Shown here: one piece after another, positions 52,889 to 62,847 of the stretch
How the letters are laid out: every line of letters starts with the position of its first letter
Position numbering within the stretch: position 1 is the stretch's first letter
Source of the DNA: Salinisphaera sp. Q1T1-3
Lineage (GTDB): Bacteria; Pseudomonadota; Gammaproteobacteria; Nevskiales; Salinisphaeraceae
Assembly (NCBI RefSeq): GCF_003602005.1
Contig: NZ_QZWD01000002.1
Coordinates: 62,001-126,000, forward strand
Length of the DNA: 64,000 bases
Reading direction: 5' to 3'
The notes under the pieces: generated by a model
The model's database searches: none
The model's input: the letters and a program-made list of their open reading frames with translations, nothing else
Told to the model about the DNA's origin: nothing
Made by a program: the position numbers and the translations under genes

Positions 52889-54270
52889 CCGACAACGCAC
52901 AACGTCTGCTCATCGTCGAGGACGATCCGGGGCTGACGCGTCAGTTGCGATGGGCGTTCGACGATTATTCGCCGATCTTCGCCGAGGATCGGGCGGGGGC
53001 GGTTGATCAGCTACGGCGACACGAGCCCCAGGTGGTGCTGCTGGATCTGGGCCTGCCGCCGGCGGCCGATGGCATCACGGAGGGCATGGCCGCGCTCGAC
53101 GAGATTCTCGCCCTGGCGCCGATGACCAAGGTTATTGTCGTGACCGGCAACGGGGATGAGTCCAGTGCGATGCAGGCCATTGCGACCGGGGCCTACGACT
53201 TCTATCAGAAGCCGGTCGATACCGAGATCGTGGGACTGATCATTCAGCGTGCCTTTCATATCTGGCAGCTCGAGCAGCAGAATCGCGAGCTCCGGTCTGG
53301 GGTCGACCGGCCCCTGGACGGTGTGGTTGCCATCAGTGACAACATGCGCCAGGTGCTGCGGCAGTTGGAAAAGATTGCGCCGACGAACGCCACGACCCTG
53401 CTGCAAGGGGATACGGGCACCGGCAAGGAAGTATTGGCACGTGCCCTGCATCGCCTGAGTCCGCGTGCGAATCGGTCTTTCGTGGCGATCAATTGCGCGG
53501 CGATTCCCGAGCATCTGCTCGAAAGCGAACTGTTCGGCTACGAAAAGGGCGCCTTCACCGGTGCCCAGAAACAGACGCCCGGCAAGGTGGAGCTGGCCGA
53601 CGGGGGCACGCTGTTTCTGGACGAAATCGGGGATATGGCGCCGCCGCTCCAGGCAAAGCTGTTGCGTTTTCTGCAGGAGCGTGTGATCGAGCGGGTCGGT
53701 GGGCGTCGCGAGATTGCAGTGGATGCGCGTGTCATCTGTGCCACACATCGTGATCTGAATACGCTGATCGCCAGCGGCACGTTTCGCGAGGATCTGTACT
53801 ACCGGATCGCCGAGATCACGCTGCATATCCCGGCACTCAAGGATCGGCCGGGCGATGCGGTGGCCATCGCCCGGGTCCTGTTCGAAAACGCCAGCGGCGC
53901 GCACAAGCGCGCACTACGGGGGCTGGCGCCGGATGCCGTGGCCGCGATCGAGGCCTATGAGTGGCCGGGCAACGTACGCGAGCTCGAGCATCGCATCAAT
54001 CGCGGTGTCATTCTCACCGAGAACAATCGCCTGAGCGCGGCGGATCTCGGATTGAGCGCGCCGGCGGGGGATGGGCGTACGCCGGAACGGCTCAACCTGC
54101 GCCAGGTGCGCGATGAAGCCGAACGCGAGGCGGTCTCGCAGAGCCTCGAGCACGCTGAAGGCAATGTCTCGCATGCGGCACGCCTGCTCGGCATCTCGCG
54201 TCCGGCACTCTACGATCTGATGCGCAAGCACCGGATCGAGTCGCATGCCGCACAATCGGCCTCGTCGTGA
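52885..54270 (+). CDS. prsR: XrtA/PEP-CTERM system response regulator PrsR (sigma-54 activator)
   Basis: A 461-residue NtrC-like regulator. The receiver domain has phosphoacceptor D54 in VVLLDLGLPP; the AAA+ domain has Walker A GDTGTGKE (residues 175-182), the sigma-54 contact loop GAFTGA (222-227) and DGGTLFLDEIGDM; the C-terminal Fis-type HTH is HAARLLGISRPALYDLMRKH. This matches TIGR02915 (PrsR). The ATG at 52885 overlaps the prsK stop by 4 bp. It is expected to activate PEP-CTERM or exopolysaccharide promoters with sigma-54. Confidence 0.94.
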   Translation: MTDNAQRLLIVEDDPGLTRQLRWAFDDYSPIFAEDRAGAVDQLRRHEPQVVLLDLGLPPAADGITEGMAALDEILALAPMTKVIVVTGNGDESSAMQAIATGAYDFYQKPVDTEIVGLIIQRAFHIWQLEQQNRELRSGVDRPLDGVVAISDNMRQVLRQLEKIAPTNATTLLQGDTGTGKEVLARALHRLSPRANRSFVAINCAAIPEHLLESELFGYEKGAFTGAQKQTPGKVELADGGTLFLDEIGDMAPPLQAKLLRFLQERVIERVGGRREIAVDARVICATHRDLNTLIASGTFREDLYYRIAEITLHIPALKDRPGDAVAIARVLFENASGAHKRALRGLAPDAVAAIEAYEWPGNVRELEHRINRGVILTENNRLSAADLGLSAPAGDGRTPERLNLRQVRDEAEREAVSQSLEHAEGNVSHAARLLGISRPALYDLMRKHRIESHAAQSASS

Positions 54271-54334
54271 GGCCGGTGCACAAAGCACGGACGTCGACAG
54301 ACAGATCAAAACGAATATGACGGGAGACGCGATC

Positions 54335-57163
54335 GTGACGAGTGGACGAGGGGCAGCACGGCGCAGGATGCGCGGCGCATTGGCAGGCGGCCTGATTGTC
54401 GCGACCGGTCTGGTACTGGGCGGCTGCGGTGGGCCAAGTCCGGACGCGCAGATGAGTGCGGCACAGAAAGCCTATCGCCAGAGCGATTACCAGCGTGCCG
54501 AAGTCCAGTTGAAGACGCTGTTGCAGAAACAACAGGACAACGCCGCCGCCTGGCTGCTGCTCGGGCGTGTATCGCTGGCCCGGCGTGATTACGACGATGC
54601 CGTCCATCAGTTCGAGCAGGCCCGTCAGCAGGGTAGCGACCCGGCCGATCTGCGCTTGCCCATGGCCCAGGCCCTGGTCTCCACCGATCAATACGACCGT
54701 GCGCTCACTGTTTTGAATGCGGACGGTGTGAACACCAAGGACGAGACGAGCGATACCCGGGCGCAGGGGGGCGTGCTGCGCGGTCTGGCCCTGCTGGGCC
54801 AGAACAAGCTCACCGAGGCCCGGGCCGCGCTCGACCATGCGATCGAGCTTGCGCCGGACATGCCGGCAGCGCTGCACGCTCGTGCCCGCATCGCCGAAGC
54901 CCAGGGCGACACGGATATCGCCCGGGATGATCTGAATCGCGCGATCGCCAACGATCATGACGACCGCGCCGCCCAGGCCCTGCTCGGGCGGCTCGAATAT
55001 CGCAATCAGCATTGCGATGCGGCTGTGGGGCCGCTGGCGGCCGCGCTGCAGGGCGGCCGCCAGCAGTTGTCCGCTGCCGATACACGCCAGCCACGGGCGA
55101 TGCTGGCCGATTGTCAGCTGCGGCTCGGTCAGCGCGATGAGGCCGAAGCCAATATCAAGACACTGCTGGCCGCCAATGCCAACGATCCGTATGCCCATTA
55201 TCTACAGGCACTGGTCGAGATCGGCAACGGCAACTATCAAGCGGCGGCCAACCACGTTCAGGCCACCCTGAACGCTGACCCGAACAATCTGCGCAGCATG
55301 ACGCTGATGGCCTGGATCCGCATCGTCCAGGGCCAGCCCGACACGGCTCGACCGTATCTGGACCGCGTGCTCGCGCGTGCGCCCGACGATGCAATGGCGT
55401 TGCGACTGCGGGCGGGCATGCTGGTGGCGGACAACCAGGGCGCGCAGGCGCTGGACCTGGTCCGGCAGGCCTACAAGCGCCAGCCCGATGCGCCCGGTGT
55501 GCGCCAGTCCCTGGCAGCCGTCACGGCGTGGCTGGACACGCACGACGCGTCGAACCAGAGCGCGTCGTCGGCAACGGGGGCAGGGGATGTCGAGCTGCAG
55601 ATCGAGCTGGCCCGCTCGTTGATGGGGCTCGACAGCCCGGCCGCCGCGCTGGCGGTGCTGGACCGGATCGAACCGGCGAACGCCGAGGCACGTCAGCGGG
55701 TCGCCGCGGCCCGGGTCGGTATCCTGCTGGCCGGTGGTTCGCACGATCAGGCGATCGCGGCGGCCAAGGCGCTCGTCGCTGAACAGCCGACGCTCGACGC
55801 CCGGCTTCTGTTGATCGATGCCTATGCCAGCGCCGGTCAGTATGCGCAGGCTCAGGGCGTTCTCGGAGCGATCCAGGGCCAGGACGATGATGATCGGGTG
55901 GCCCGCGTACGCGCGGCCCTGGCATTGCAGCAGGGGGATTACGCAACGGCCGAGCATGTCCTGACGGCGCTTGCGAAGACACATCCCGACGACGAACGCA
56001 TCGCGCGCCAGCTGACGGCGGTCTATCTGCAGACCGGGCGCCCCGAGCAGGCGGCGCAAACGCTGGCCGCACTCGCCAAGGCGCATCCGGACGACGATAC
56101 GCTGCAGCAACATCTGGCACGGCTGTACGTGGATACGGGCCGCATCGACAAGGCCAGGGCGCTGATCAAGCCACATCTGTCCGGCAACGATGCCCAGCAG
56201 GCCGCCTGGCGCACACTCGATGGCATCGCCCAGCTGGCTCGCGGCGACACCGCGCAGGGGCTGGCCACGCTGGAACAGGCCGCGAGCGACAACAGCGATC
56301 CGCGTGCCGGCCTCACGCTCGCCCAGGCGCGTCTGGCCAATGATCAGACCGCAGCGGCGCTCGAACAGCTGCGCGCCATGGTCAAGAACAGGCCCAGTTT
56401 CTGGGCCGCGCGTGCCTTGCTCGCTCAGGCTGAGCTCCAGAACGGCGATGTCGCCGCGGCCAGTAGCCAGGTCGAGGCATTGCGCTCGGGCGGTCAGGTT
56501 CTCATGGCGGACGTGCTGGCCGGTGATATCGCGCGTCGACGCCAGGATTACGCCAAGGCCGATGCCGCCTACGGGGCCGCTTACGACCGTCGAGCCTCCG
56601 CCGCGCTGGCGATGGCGCGCTTCGAGGTCCGCCGTGCCGGGCAGCTCGACGACCCCGAAGTGCCGTTGACCGACTGGCTGTCACAGTCTCCGGACAGTGC
56701 GCCGGTCGCACTTCAACTGGCGAGCTGGTACCAGGCCAACGGCCGCGACGGCGCTGCCGCCAAGGTTTATCGGCGGCTCGTGTCGGCTCAGCCGCGCAAT
56801 CCCGTGGCCTTGAACAATCTCGCCCTGCTCAGTGCCAAGGGCGATCGCGCCCAGGCGATCAACTACGCGCGGTCGGCCCATCAGGCCGCGCCCGATTCGC
56901 CGGCCATCAGCGATACGCTGGGCTGGTTGCTCTGGCAGAACGGAGATCACGCCGAAGCGCTGTCGCTGCTGGCAAGCGCTTATCAGGCGGCAGGGCAGTC
57001 GGCTGAAATCGCCTATCATTACGGTATCGCACGCGCGAACAGTCCGGATGCCCAGGGCCCGCCGGCCGATGCCGCGCTCAAGGCAGCGCTTGCGGGCGAC
57101 CTGAGTGCCGAGCAACAACGTCAGGCCCGACAGCTGCTGCAGTCGCCGGACAGCGGATCGTGA
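54335..57163 (+). CDS. prsT: XrtA/PEP-CTERM system TPR-repeat lipoprotein PrsT
   Basis: A 942-residue exported lipoprotein: basic N-terminus, hydrophobic segment ending at the lipobox LGGC (cysteine about residue 31), then many tetratricopeptide repeats to the end (for example QKAYRQSDYQRAEVQLKTLLQ and ARIAEAQGDTDIARDDLNRAI). This is the TIGR02917 (PrsT) type. A GTG at 54335 with GGGAG eight bases upstream is preferred; ATG 54317 in the same frame is the alternative. It follows prsR by 64 bp. Thought to scaffold polysaccharide export or protein sorting at the envelope. Confidence 0.9.
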   Translation: MTSGRGAARRRMRGALAGGLIVATGLVLGGCGGPSPDAQMSAAQKAYRQSDYQRAEVQLKTLLQKQQDNAAAWLLLGRVSLARRDYDDAVHQFEQARQQGSDPADLRLPMAQALVSTDQYDRALTVLNADGVNTKDETSDTRAQGGVLRGLALLGQNKLTEARAALDHAIELAPDMPAALHARARIAEAQGDTDIARDDLNRAIANDHDDRAAQALLGRLEYRNQHCDAAVGPLAAALQGGRQQLSAADTRQPRAMLADCQLRLGQRDEAEANIKTLLAANANDPYAHYLQALVEIGNGNYQAAANHVQATLNADPNNLRSMTLMAWIRIVQGQPDTARPYLDRVLARAPDDAMALRLRAGMLVADNQGAQALDLVRQAYKRQPDAPGVRQSLAAVTAWLDTHDASNQSASSATGAGDVELQIELARSLMGLDSPAAALAVLDRIEPANAEARQRVAAARVGILLAGGSHDQAIAAAKALVAEQPTLDARLLLIDAYASAGQYAQAQGVLGAIQGQDDDDRVARVRAALALQQGDYATAEHVLTALAKTHPDDERIARQLTAVYLQTGRPEQAAQTLAALAKAHPDDDTLQQHLARLYVDTGRIDKARALIKPHLSGNDAQQAAWRTLDGIAQLARGDTAQGLATLEQAASDNSDPRAGLTLAQARLANDQTAAALEQLRAMVKNRPSFWAARALLAQAELQNGDVAAASSQVEALRSGGQVLMADVLAGDIARRRQDYAKADAAYGAAYDRRASAALAMARFEVRRAGQLDDPEVPLTDWLSQSPDSAPVALQLASWYQANGRDGAAAKVYRRLVSAQPRNPVALNNLALLSAKGDRAQAINYARSAHQAAPDSPAISDTLGWLLWQNGDHAEALSLLASAYQAAGQSAEIAYHYGIARANSPDAQGPPADAALKAALAGDLSAEQQRQARQLLQSPDSGS

Positions 57164-57210
57164 CCGCGGGAAACCGCAACGAGCCGCCGAAAAATTGCTA
57201 CCATCCGACA

Positions 57211-57520
57211 CAGGGCCTGTTGATGTTTCGTTCGAGCGCCGCGTTGGTGCTACAAATCGTGTCCGGCAAGGCGCGAGTCGCTGATCGTGGCGTGCCACGT
57301 TCCAGATTCGCAACGCCGCAGGGCGGCCATTGTCGATTGTTCATGGGTGGCCCACCCCTTCGGGACAAGTGCCCCGAAATCAAAAACACGACGGCAATCC
57401 AGCGTTGTAGCACGCTGGCGCAGGAATGACACGCTGTGCGTGCGACGACTCGTCTTGCCGCCCATCGTCAAGTTCGGGGCGCACTGGGCGCGGGCTCGCA
57501 CGAAACATCAACAGGCCCTG
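57211..57520. mobile_element. MITE-like inverted-repeat element, full copy 3 (perfect ends)
   Basis: 310 bp bounded by perfect 20-bp inverted repeats (CAGGGCCTGTTGATGTTTCG at 57211-57230 and its complement at 57501-57520). The palindrome GTGGCGTGCCAC is at about 57287. It lies between prsT and the export lipoprotein gene, in the same orientation as the copies at 4.6 and 50.4 kb. It contains no gene. This is the best preserved member and the reference for the family. Confidence 0.85.
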
Positions 57521-57616
57521 GGAGGCTGCTCTTTTCGGGCAGCCGGTCCGGATGCGTCATGGCAGCGCAACGACGCCATAAGTCGTGTCACAACGAATAA
57601 GAAAGCGGGGTAGTCA

Positions 57617-58231
57617 GTGAGTAATTTCAAGTGCGTATGGGGCGTGCTGTGTCTGGCGCTGGTGTGTGCGGTGCTGGCCGGCTGCGCCGGCACGACATCA
57701 CCGACGCTCCATCAGAAGGCCGATGCCACCACTTACCGGATCGGTCCGGGCGACACGCTTCAGATCTACGTGCGGAACAATGCCGATCTGAGCATGCAGG
57801 TGCCGGTGCGGCCGGATGGCAAGATCTCGATGCCGCTGGTTCAGACCATCGTGGCGGCGAACAAGACGCCGGACGAGCTGGCCGGCGATCTGACCCAGGC
57901 CTTATCGGAATACGTGCGCGATCCGGTCGTCACCGTGATCGTCACCCAGTTCCAGGGCACGTACGCCGATCAGGTGCGCGTCGTCGGCGAAGCGGCCCAG
58001 CCGCGGTCGATGCCCTATCGCGAGGGCATGACGCTGCTCGACGTGATGATCAACGTCGGCGGCCTGACCCAGTTCGCCGCGGGTAATCGTGCCAAGCTGG
58101 TGCGTCAGCAGAGCAACGGTCAGACGCAGAGCTACAGCGTGGATCTCGAGGATCTGCTCAACGGCAATATCAAGGACAACGTGCCGATGCATCCCGGCGA
58201 CGTCGTCATCATTCCGCGAACCTACTTCTAA
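57617..58231 (+). CDS. XrtA/PEP-CTERM-associated polysaccharide export lipoprotein (EpsD/Wza-like)
   Basis: A 204-residue exported lipoprotein of the Wza/OPX family. The signal ends at lipobox LAGC (Cys23); the Poly_export domain has YRIGPGDTLQIYVRNN and RPDGKISMPLV, and a SLBB-like domain with VRVVGEAAQPRSMPYREGMTLLDVMINVGG follows. Short OPX members of this kind belong to exosortase loci (TIGR03027). GTG start 57617 has GGGG upstream. It opens a block of five export-related genes. Confidence 0.92.
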   Translation: MSNFKCVWGVLCLALVCAVLAGCAGTTSPTLHQKADATTYRIGPGDTLQIYVRNNADLSMQVPVRPDGKISMPLVQTIVAANKTPDELAGDLTQALSEYVRDPVVTVIVTQFQGTYADQVRVVGEAAQPRSMPYREGMTLLDVMINVGGLTQFAAGNRAKLVRQQSNGQTQSYSVDLEDLLNGNIKDNVPMHPGDVVIIPRTYF

Positions 58232-58299
58232 CCCGCGCCGGTCTGCCCAAGGCCCCCACGGGCCTTGCTCGATGACCGCGATTCAGGGACCGAGGGCTC

Positions 58300-59895
58300 A
58301 TGCAGGAACTGTTCTCTCTGTTGATCACCCAGCTGCGCAACGTCTGGCGTTTCCGCTGGACTGCGCTGATCATCGCCTGGGTCATCGCTCCGCTGGCCTG
58401 GCTCTATGTGCTGAGCCTGCCCAACCAGTATCAGTCCTCGGCGCGCGTGCACATCGACACGAAATCGGCGATCAGTCCGCTGCTCAGCGGTATGGCGGTG
58501 ACGCCCGACCCCGACGAGCAGGTCAATCTGCTCGTGCGCACAGTGATGAGCCGGCCGAACCTGCGTGACATCGCTCGTTCAACCGGGCTGGATCTGAAAG
58601 CGACCACCACGGAACAGCAGCAGGCGCTGGTCAACGGTCTGTCGCAACGCATCAAGTTGCAGAACACCGGCGGCGGCACCGACGTCTACAGCATCTCCTA
58701 CACGAGCGCGAACCCGAAGACCGCGCAATCCGTGGTTCAGGAAGTCATCAGTGTGATGACGACGATCAACCTGTCCAAGAACACGGGCGACGACAATTCC
58801 GCCCAGGCCGTGGACTTCCTCAAGCAGGAGGTCTCGAAATATCGCGATCAGCTGACCCAGACCGAGCAGGCTCTGGCATCGTTCAAGAAAGAGCACGCCG
58901 AGCTCATGCCCGGGACCGACGACTATGTCGCCCGTCTGCAAAAACTCAATGCGGACATCGACGCGCTCCAGGACAAGTTGGCCGCGGCGCGTGATCAGCA
59001 GGCCAGTCTCGAACAGCAGATGGGCGGTGCCAGCCGCAGCAGCGGTCCGGCCCGGGTCTCGCCGAGCCAGAGCACGCAGATCCGCCAGCTCGACGATCAG
59101 ATCGATCGTCAGCAACAGACGCTCACGCAGCTGTTGTCGAAGTACACGCCGCAGCACCCGGACGTGATCGCGGCCCAGCGTCAGCTCGACCAGCTCAAGC
59201 AGCGCCGCGAGGATACGCTGGCCGATCTGCGCGCCAACCCCGGCAAGATCGAATCGCCGGCCGGTGGAAGCAGCGGCGGCAGCGGCAGCAATTCCGTGGC
59301 CGGTCAGCTCAGCCAGGTCCGCATGCAGGTCAATACGCTGCAGTCGTCGCTCTCGCGCAAGCAGGATCAATTGAAGACCCTGCAGGAAGGCGCGGACAAC
59401 ATGAACGAGGCACAGGCCAAGCTCGCCGAGCTCAGCCGCAACTATCAGGTCACGCGCGATCAGTACGAGAAACTGCTCTCGCGTCTGTACAGCGCGCAGT
59501 TGTCGACCGACGTGCAGAAAAGCGCCGGTGGCCTGGATTTCCGGGTCATCGATCCGCCGGAAGTGCCGGTTCGCCCGACCGGGCCCAAGCGCATCCTGAT
59601 GATGGCGGTTGCGCTCATCGGCGCGCTGGTCGCCGGTGTCGCCTTCGCGCTGTTCCTCGCCCAGATCCGGCCGGTGTTCAATTCGCGCAGTGGGCTGACA
59701 CAGTCGACCGGTTATCCGGTGCTGGGCGCGGTCACACGCGCGCATTCGCCGGCCGAACGCGCCAAACGACGGACGGCACTGCTGATCTATGCGGCCTTCT
59801 GTATGACGCTGATCGTCGGATTCGCCGCTGCCGTGCTTCTGATTCCGGTGGCCACGGCGGTCTTCCCGCACATCCTGCCGAGTCCGCAGCTATGA
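58300..59895 (+). CDS. XrtA-associated chain-length determinant (Wzz-like)
   Basis: A 531-residue inner-membrane protein of the Wzz/PCP type. It has an N-terminal membrane helix (about residues 22-42), a long periplasmic coiled-coil region (residues 170-400), a glycine/serine-rich insert (GGSSGGSGSN near 325) and a second pair of helices near the C-terminus (about 430-460 and 490-520). It sets chain length and links to the tyrosine-kinase-like protein that starts inside its stop codon (ATGA at 59892). It matches the TIGR03007 type. Confidence 0.9.
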   Translation: MQELFSLLITQLRNVWRFRWTALIIAWVIAPLAWLYVLSLPNQYQSSARVHIDTKSAISPLLSGMAVTPDPDEQVNLLVRTVMSRPNLRDIARSTGLDLKATTTEQQQALVNGLSQRIKLQNTGGGTDVYSISYTSANPKTAQSVVQEVISVMTTINLSKNTGDDNSAQAVDFLKQEVSKYRDQLTQTEQALASFKKEHAELMPGTDDYVARLQKLNADIDALQDKLAAARDQQASLEQQMGGASRSSGPARVSPSQSTQIRQLDDQIDRQQQTLTQLLSKYTPQHPDVIAAQRQLDQLKQRREDTLADLRANPGKIESPAGGSSGGSGSNSVAGQLSQVRMQVNTLQSSLSRKQDQLKTLQEGADNMNEAQAKLAELSRNYQVTRDQYEKLLSRLYSAQLSTDVQKSAGGLDFRVIDPPEVPVRPTGPKRILMMAVALIGALVAGVAFALFLAQIRPVFNSRSGLTQSTGYPVLGAVTRAHSPAERAKRRTALLIYAAFCMTLIVGFAAAVLLIPVATAVFPHILPSPQL

Positions 59896-60770
59896 GTATC
59901 GTCGAGAAAGCCGCCGCACGTCTCAAGCGACAGGAAGGGGCGAGCGTGGACGACGCGCCGTCGGATGTCGCACGCGATGCGGTCGCCGGCCCGCAAGATG
60001 AGCGTCGTCCGGATGGCCGCATCACCCGTGTGACACTGGACGATGTCCGCTTGCGGCGAATCGGCATGATGCCGCCCGAGTCGATGGATCTGTGGCTCAC
60101 GCGAGAGTTTCAGCGCATCAAGCGACCGTTGCTGTCGCGCATCGGCAGTGACGAGGCGACGACCACCCAGCCGCTGACGCGCATCATGTTCACCAGCGCG
60201 AACCCCGGCGACGGCAAGAGTTTCATCACGTTCAATCTGGCGTTGAGTCTGGCCAACGAGATGGACTACAGCGTGCTGCTGATCGACGGGGATGTCGCCA
60301 AGCCCGGCATCACCCGGGCGCTGGGACTGGAGAACGAGCCCGGCCTGATTCATCTGCTGACCGATCGTGAAGCGCCGGCCGAGAGCTGCGTGATTCCCAC
60401 CGACGAGCCGCGGCTTTCGATTCTGCCATCCGGACGGCGCAGTCGTGGTGCGGTCGAGCGGCTGTCGAGCCGGCGCATGGGCGAGCTTCTCGACGAGCTG
60501 GGCACCGACGAGACACGCCTGTTGATCATCGATTCCGCGCCGCTGCTGGCGGCGGCCGAGTCGCAGGCGCTGGCCGGTCACGTGGGCCAGATCGTGATGG
60601 TGGTCGCAGCCGGCAAGACCGAGCAGCGGGCCGTGACCTCGGCGCTGTCGCTGATCGAGCCCTCTGGCGCAGAGATCAGCTGCGTGCTCAACCAGACCGA
60701 GACCTTCGACGACGATCGGCATGCCGGTTATTACGGGGTGTATCCGGGTGAAGCGGACGGATCGGAATAA
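59892..60770 (+). CDS. XrtA-associated tyrosine-kinase-like ATPase (CpsD/CapB family)
   Basis: A 292-residue cytosolic P-loop protein of the BY-kinase family. Walker A is FTSANPGDGKSF (residues 100-111), Walker A' LLIDGDVAKPG and Walker B RLLIIDSAPLL. The C-terminal tail has few tyrosines (AGYYGVYPGEADGSE), fewer than in typical tyrosine clusters. It is coupled to the chain-length gene by a 4-bp overlap and corresponds to TIGR03018. It probably regulates polymerisation or export. Confidence 0.9.
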   Translation: MSIVEKAAARLKRQEGASVDDAPSDVARDAVAGPQDERRPDGRITRVTLDDVRLRRIGMMPPESMDLWLTREFQRIKRPLLSRIGSDEATTTQPLTRIMFTSANPGDGKSFITFNLALSLANEMDYSVLLIDGDVAKPGITRALGLENEPGLIHLLTDREAPAESCVIPTDEPRLSILPSGRRSRGAVERLSSRRMGELLDELGTDETRLLIIDSAPLLAAAESQALAGHVGQIVMVVAAGKTEQRAVTSALSLIEPSGAEISCVLNQTETFDDDRHAGYYGVYPGEADGSE

Positions 60771-60771
60771 C

Positions 60772-62841
60772 ATGACGCCGCCACGATCCCGAGGGGCGTT
60801 CGGCGGGGGGCTGCGGCGTGGCGTCGTGCTTGCGTTGCCGGTGGCCGTGGCCTGGAGTGGCACCGGCGTCGCGTTGGCGGCACCGGTCTCATCGCGTACC
60901 GACGCGCACGCCGCGGATAGCGTGGCTGCGACGTCGGCTTATCCGAGTGATGATCGGCCCATCATTCTCGGGCAGCCCGAGACGACGTCCGCGCCCGCAT
61001 CCGCGCCGAATGACGATGCCGTCCAGTCGCGCGCTGCCCGGCGAGCGTCTCAAGGCAACGCGAACTTCGGTGGTCAGGATCAGGCCCCGCCCCGCGCGGC
61101 GGCGTCTTCCGTCGGCGACGCCGATACGGCCGCGAATGCAGGCGATGCGCCTGCCCCTTTCGCGCTCGATCCAGCGGCCCTGCCGATGCCGACGGGCATC
61201 GACGAAGGGCGGCGCCCGGGTCGTGGCGCCGCCCGCGATGAGTTCGGCCTGACGGCCGATAATCGCCCCACGTTGGGTTTTCAGCAGGGGGCCTATGGCG
61301 GCGGCTGCGCGGCCATCGCCCGGTCCGGCGGTTTCGCGATGCCCGGCGAGAGCGCGACCATGCGCGAGCAGCCCAACGCGCCGGTGCGGTCCCGTCGGCG
61401 AGCCGTGCAGGCGACGCTCAGCGGCTCGGAGACGTACAGCGACAACATCACACTCGCCTCCGAGGACAGCGAACGCCATGCAGACTTCGTCACCACCGTC
61501 GCGCCCAGGCTGGATGCCTGTTCGACGACGGGCCGGTTCCGGGGCGAGTTCAGCTATCAGCTTCAGGGGGTCGTCTACGCGAACGATAGCCGCTATAACG
61601 ATGTCTATAACGACATCGACAGCGATGCGACCTTCGAGCTGGTCAAGCGACATCTCTATCTCGACGCGGACACGCGCTACGGCCAGCAGGTCATCGATCC
61701 CTCGCTGGGCTATGCCGACTCGAATATCATTCGCCCCAACCAGAACAAGACCACGTCCTGGGTGAGCAACGTCAGCCCTTATCTGGTCCAGGATCTGGGA
61801 GCGGCCGGCACCGGGCAGTTGCGCTATCGCTACGGACGCTCGATATACGATGACGACACAGTGCCGGATACCACGGCACAGAGTGTCTTCGCCAGCCTGA
61901 CCAGCCCGGACACCGCGCAGCCGCTGAGCTGGCAGGCCAGTGTCGTGACCCAATGGGTCGATACGGATCTGGGCAATCCGAATCGATATCTGGATTCACT
62001 CGCGGATCTGTTTCCGGGCTTGTCGGCGGCCGATCTGGGCCGTGACCGCGACCGGACCCAGCATTTCGACACGGCGACCGTACAGCTCGGATACAACCTC
62101 TCGCCGCGGCTGCAGCTCACGGTGCTGGGCGGCGTCGAGGACAAGTATCGCGACAACGGCGACAACGATCGCTGGTCGGCGCCGCGCTACCAGGCCGGAT
62201 TGCGTTATACGACGGCCACCAACACGCTGGCCTTCAACGTCGGCCATCGCTTCTACGGCGAGAGCTATCAGCTTCTGGTCGCGCACCAGACCCGTAACAT
62301 CGATTTCAATCTGTCCTATCGCGAGGACCCGTCCACCTCGGGCCTCGACTCGCTCGACGGCGGCAACGGGGGGGCGATGTTCGGCTCGATCGGCAGTCAG
62401 ATCGGGCTGGGTGGCACCGGTTATCGTAACGATTTCGGCAACGGCAACTCGCTCTTGAACCGCGAGGTCTACGTCAACAAGCGCTGGAACGCGAACATGC
62501 GGGTGCATACGCCGCTGACGGATACCGATCTGCGCGCGTTCTTCGAAGAACAGGAAAGCCAGGACGACGAGGGGCCGGATACGCGCTATCACGGCATCGA
62601 ACTCGATACACGCTATGCGTTTCGTCCGCGCATGAGTGCCGTACCGTCGTTTCGTTGGACGCACTACGAACAGGGCCTGTTGTCCACCGGTTCCAGCGAT
62701 GAATACGAGGCCAATCTGAGTGTGGTGCGGGCGCTCACGCCGAGCCTGGACGCATCGGTCGGTTACGGGCGAACGTGGCGAGACGGTGCCTTCGACTACA
62801 CCGAGAACCGCGCGACGCTGCAACTGCGTCAGCGCTTCTGA
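60772..62841 (+). CDS. XrtA/PEP-CTERM system-associated outer-membrane beta-barrel protein
   Basis: A 689-residue exported protein with a signal peptide (GVVLALPVAVAWSGTGVALAA), a long Ala/Asp-rich low-complexity segment to about residue 190 and a beta-barrel-like C-terminal domain. The barrel begins ATLSGSETYSDNITLAS, and many strands alternate polar and aromatic residues up to the closing TLQLRQRF with the terminal Phe. This is the TIGR03016 type, often called an outer-membrane protein of exosortase loci. Only 1 bp separates it from the kinase-like gene, so it is in the same transcript. It may form the exit pore. Confidence 0.88.
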   Translation: MTPPRSRGAFGGGLRRGVVLALPVAVAWSGTGVALAAPVSSRTDAHAADSVAATSAYPSDDRPIILGQPETTSAPASAPNDDAVQSRAARRASQGNANFGGQDQAPPRAAASSVGDADTAANAGDAPAPFALDPAALPMPTGIDEGRRPGRGAARDEFGLTADNRPTLGFQQGAYGGGCAAIARSGGFAMPGESATMREQPNAPVRSRRRAVQATLSGSETYSDNITLASEDSERHADFVTTVAPRLDACSTTGRFRGEFSYQLQGVVYANDSRYNDVYNDIDSDATFELVKRHLYLDADTRYGQQVIDPSLGYADSNIIRPNQNKTTSWVSNVSPYLVQDLGAAGTGQLRYRYGRSIYDDDTVPDTTAQSVFASLTSPDTAQPLSWQASVVTQWVDTDLGNPNRYLDSLADLFPGLSAADLGRDRDRTQHFDTATVQLGYNLSPRLQLTVLGGVEDKYRDNGDNDRWSAPRYQAGLRYTTATNTLAFNVGHRFYGESYQLLVAHQTRNIDFNLSYREDPSTSGLDSLDGGNGGAMFGSIGSQIGLGGTGYRNDFGNGNSLLNREVYVNKRWNANMRVHTPLTDTDLRAFFEEQESQDDEGPDTRYHGIELDTRYAFRPRMSAVPSFRWTHYEQGLLSTGSSDEYEANLSVVRALTPSLDASVGYGRTWRDGAFDYTENRATLQLRQRF

Positions 62842-62847
62842 GCGACC

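Noticed and set aside
62640-62700. GGGCCTGTTG at about 62674 as another repeat copy
   Set aside because: Ten-base match only, inside the barrel coding sequence; no further similarity.
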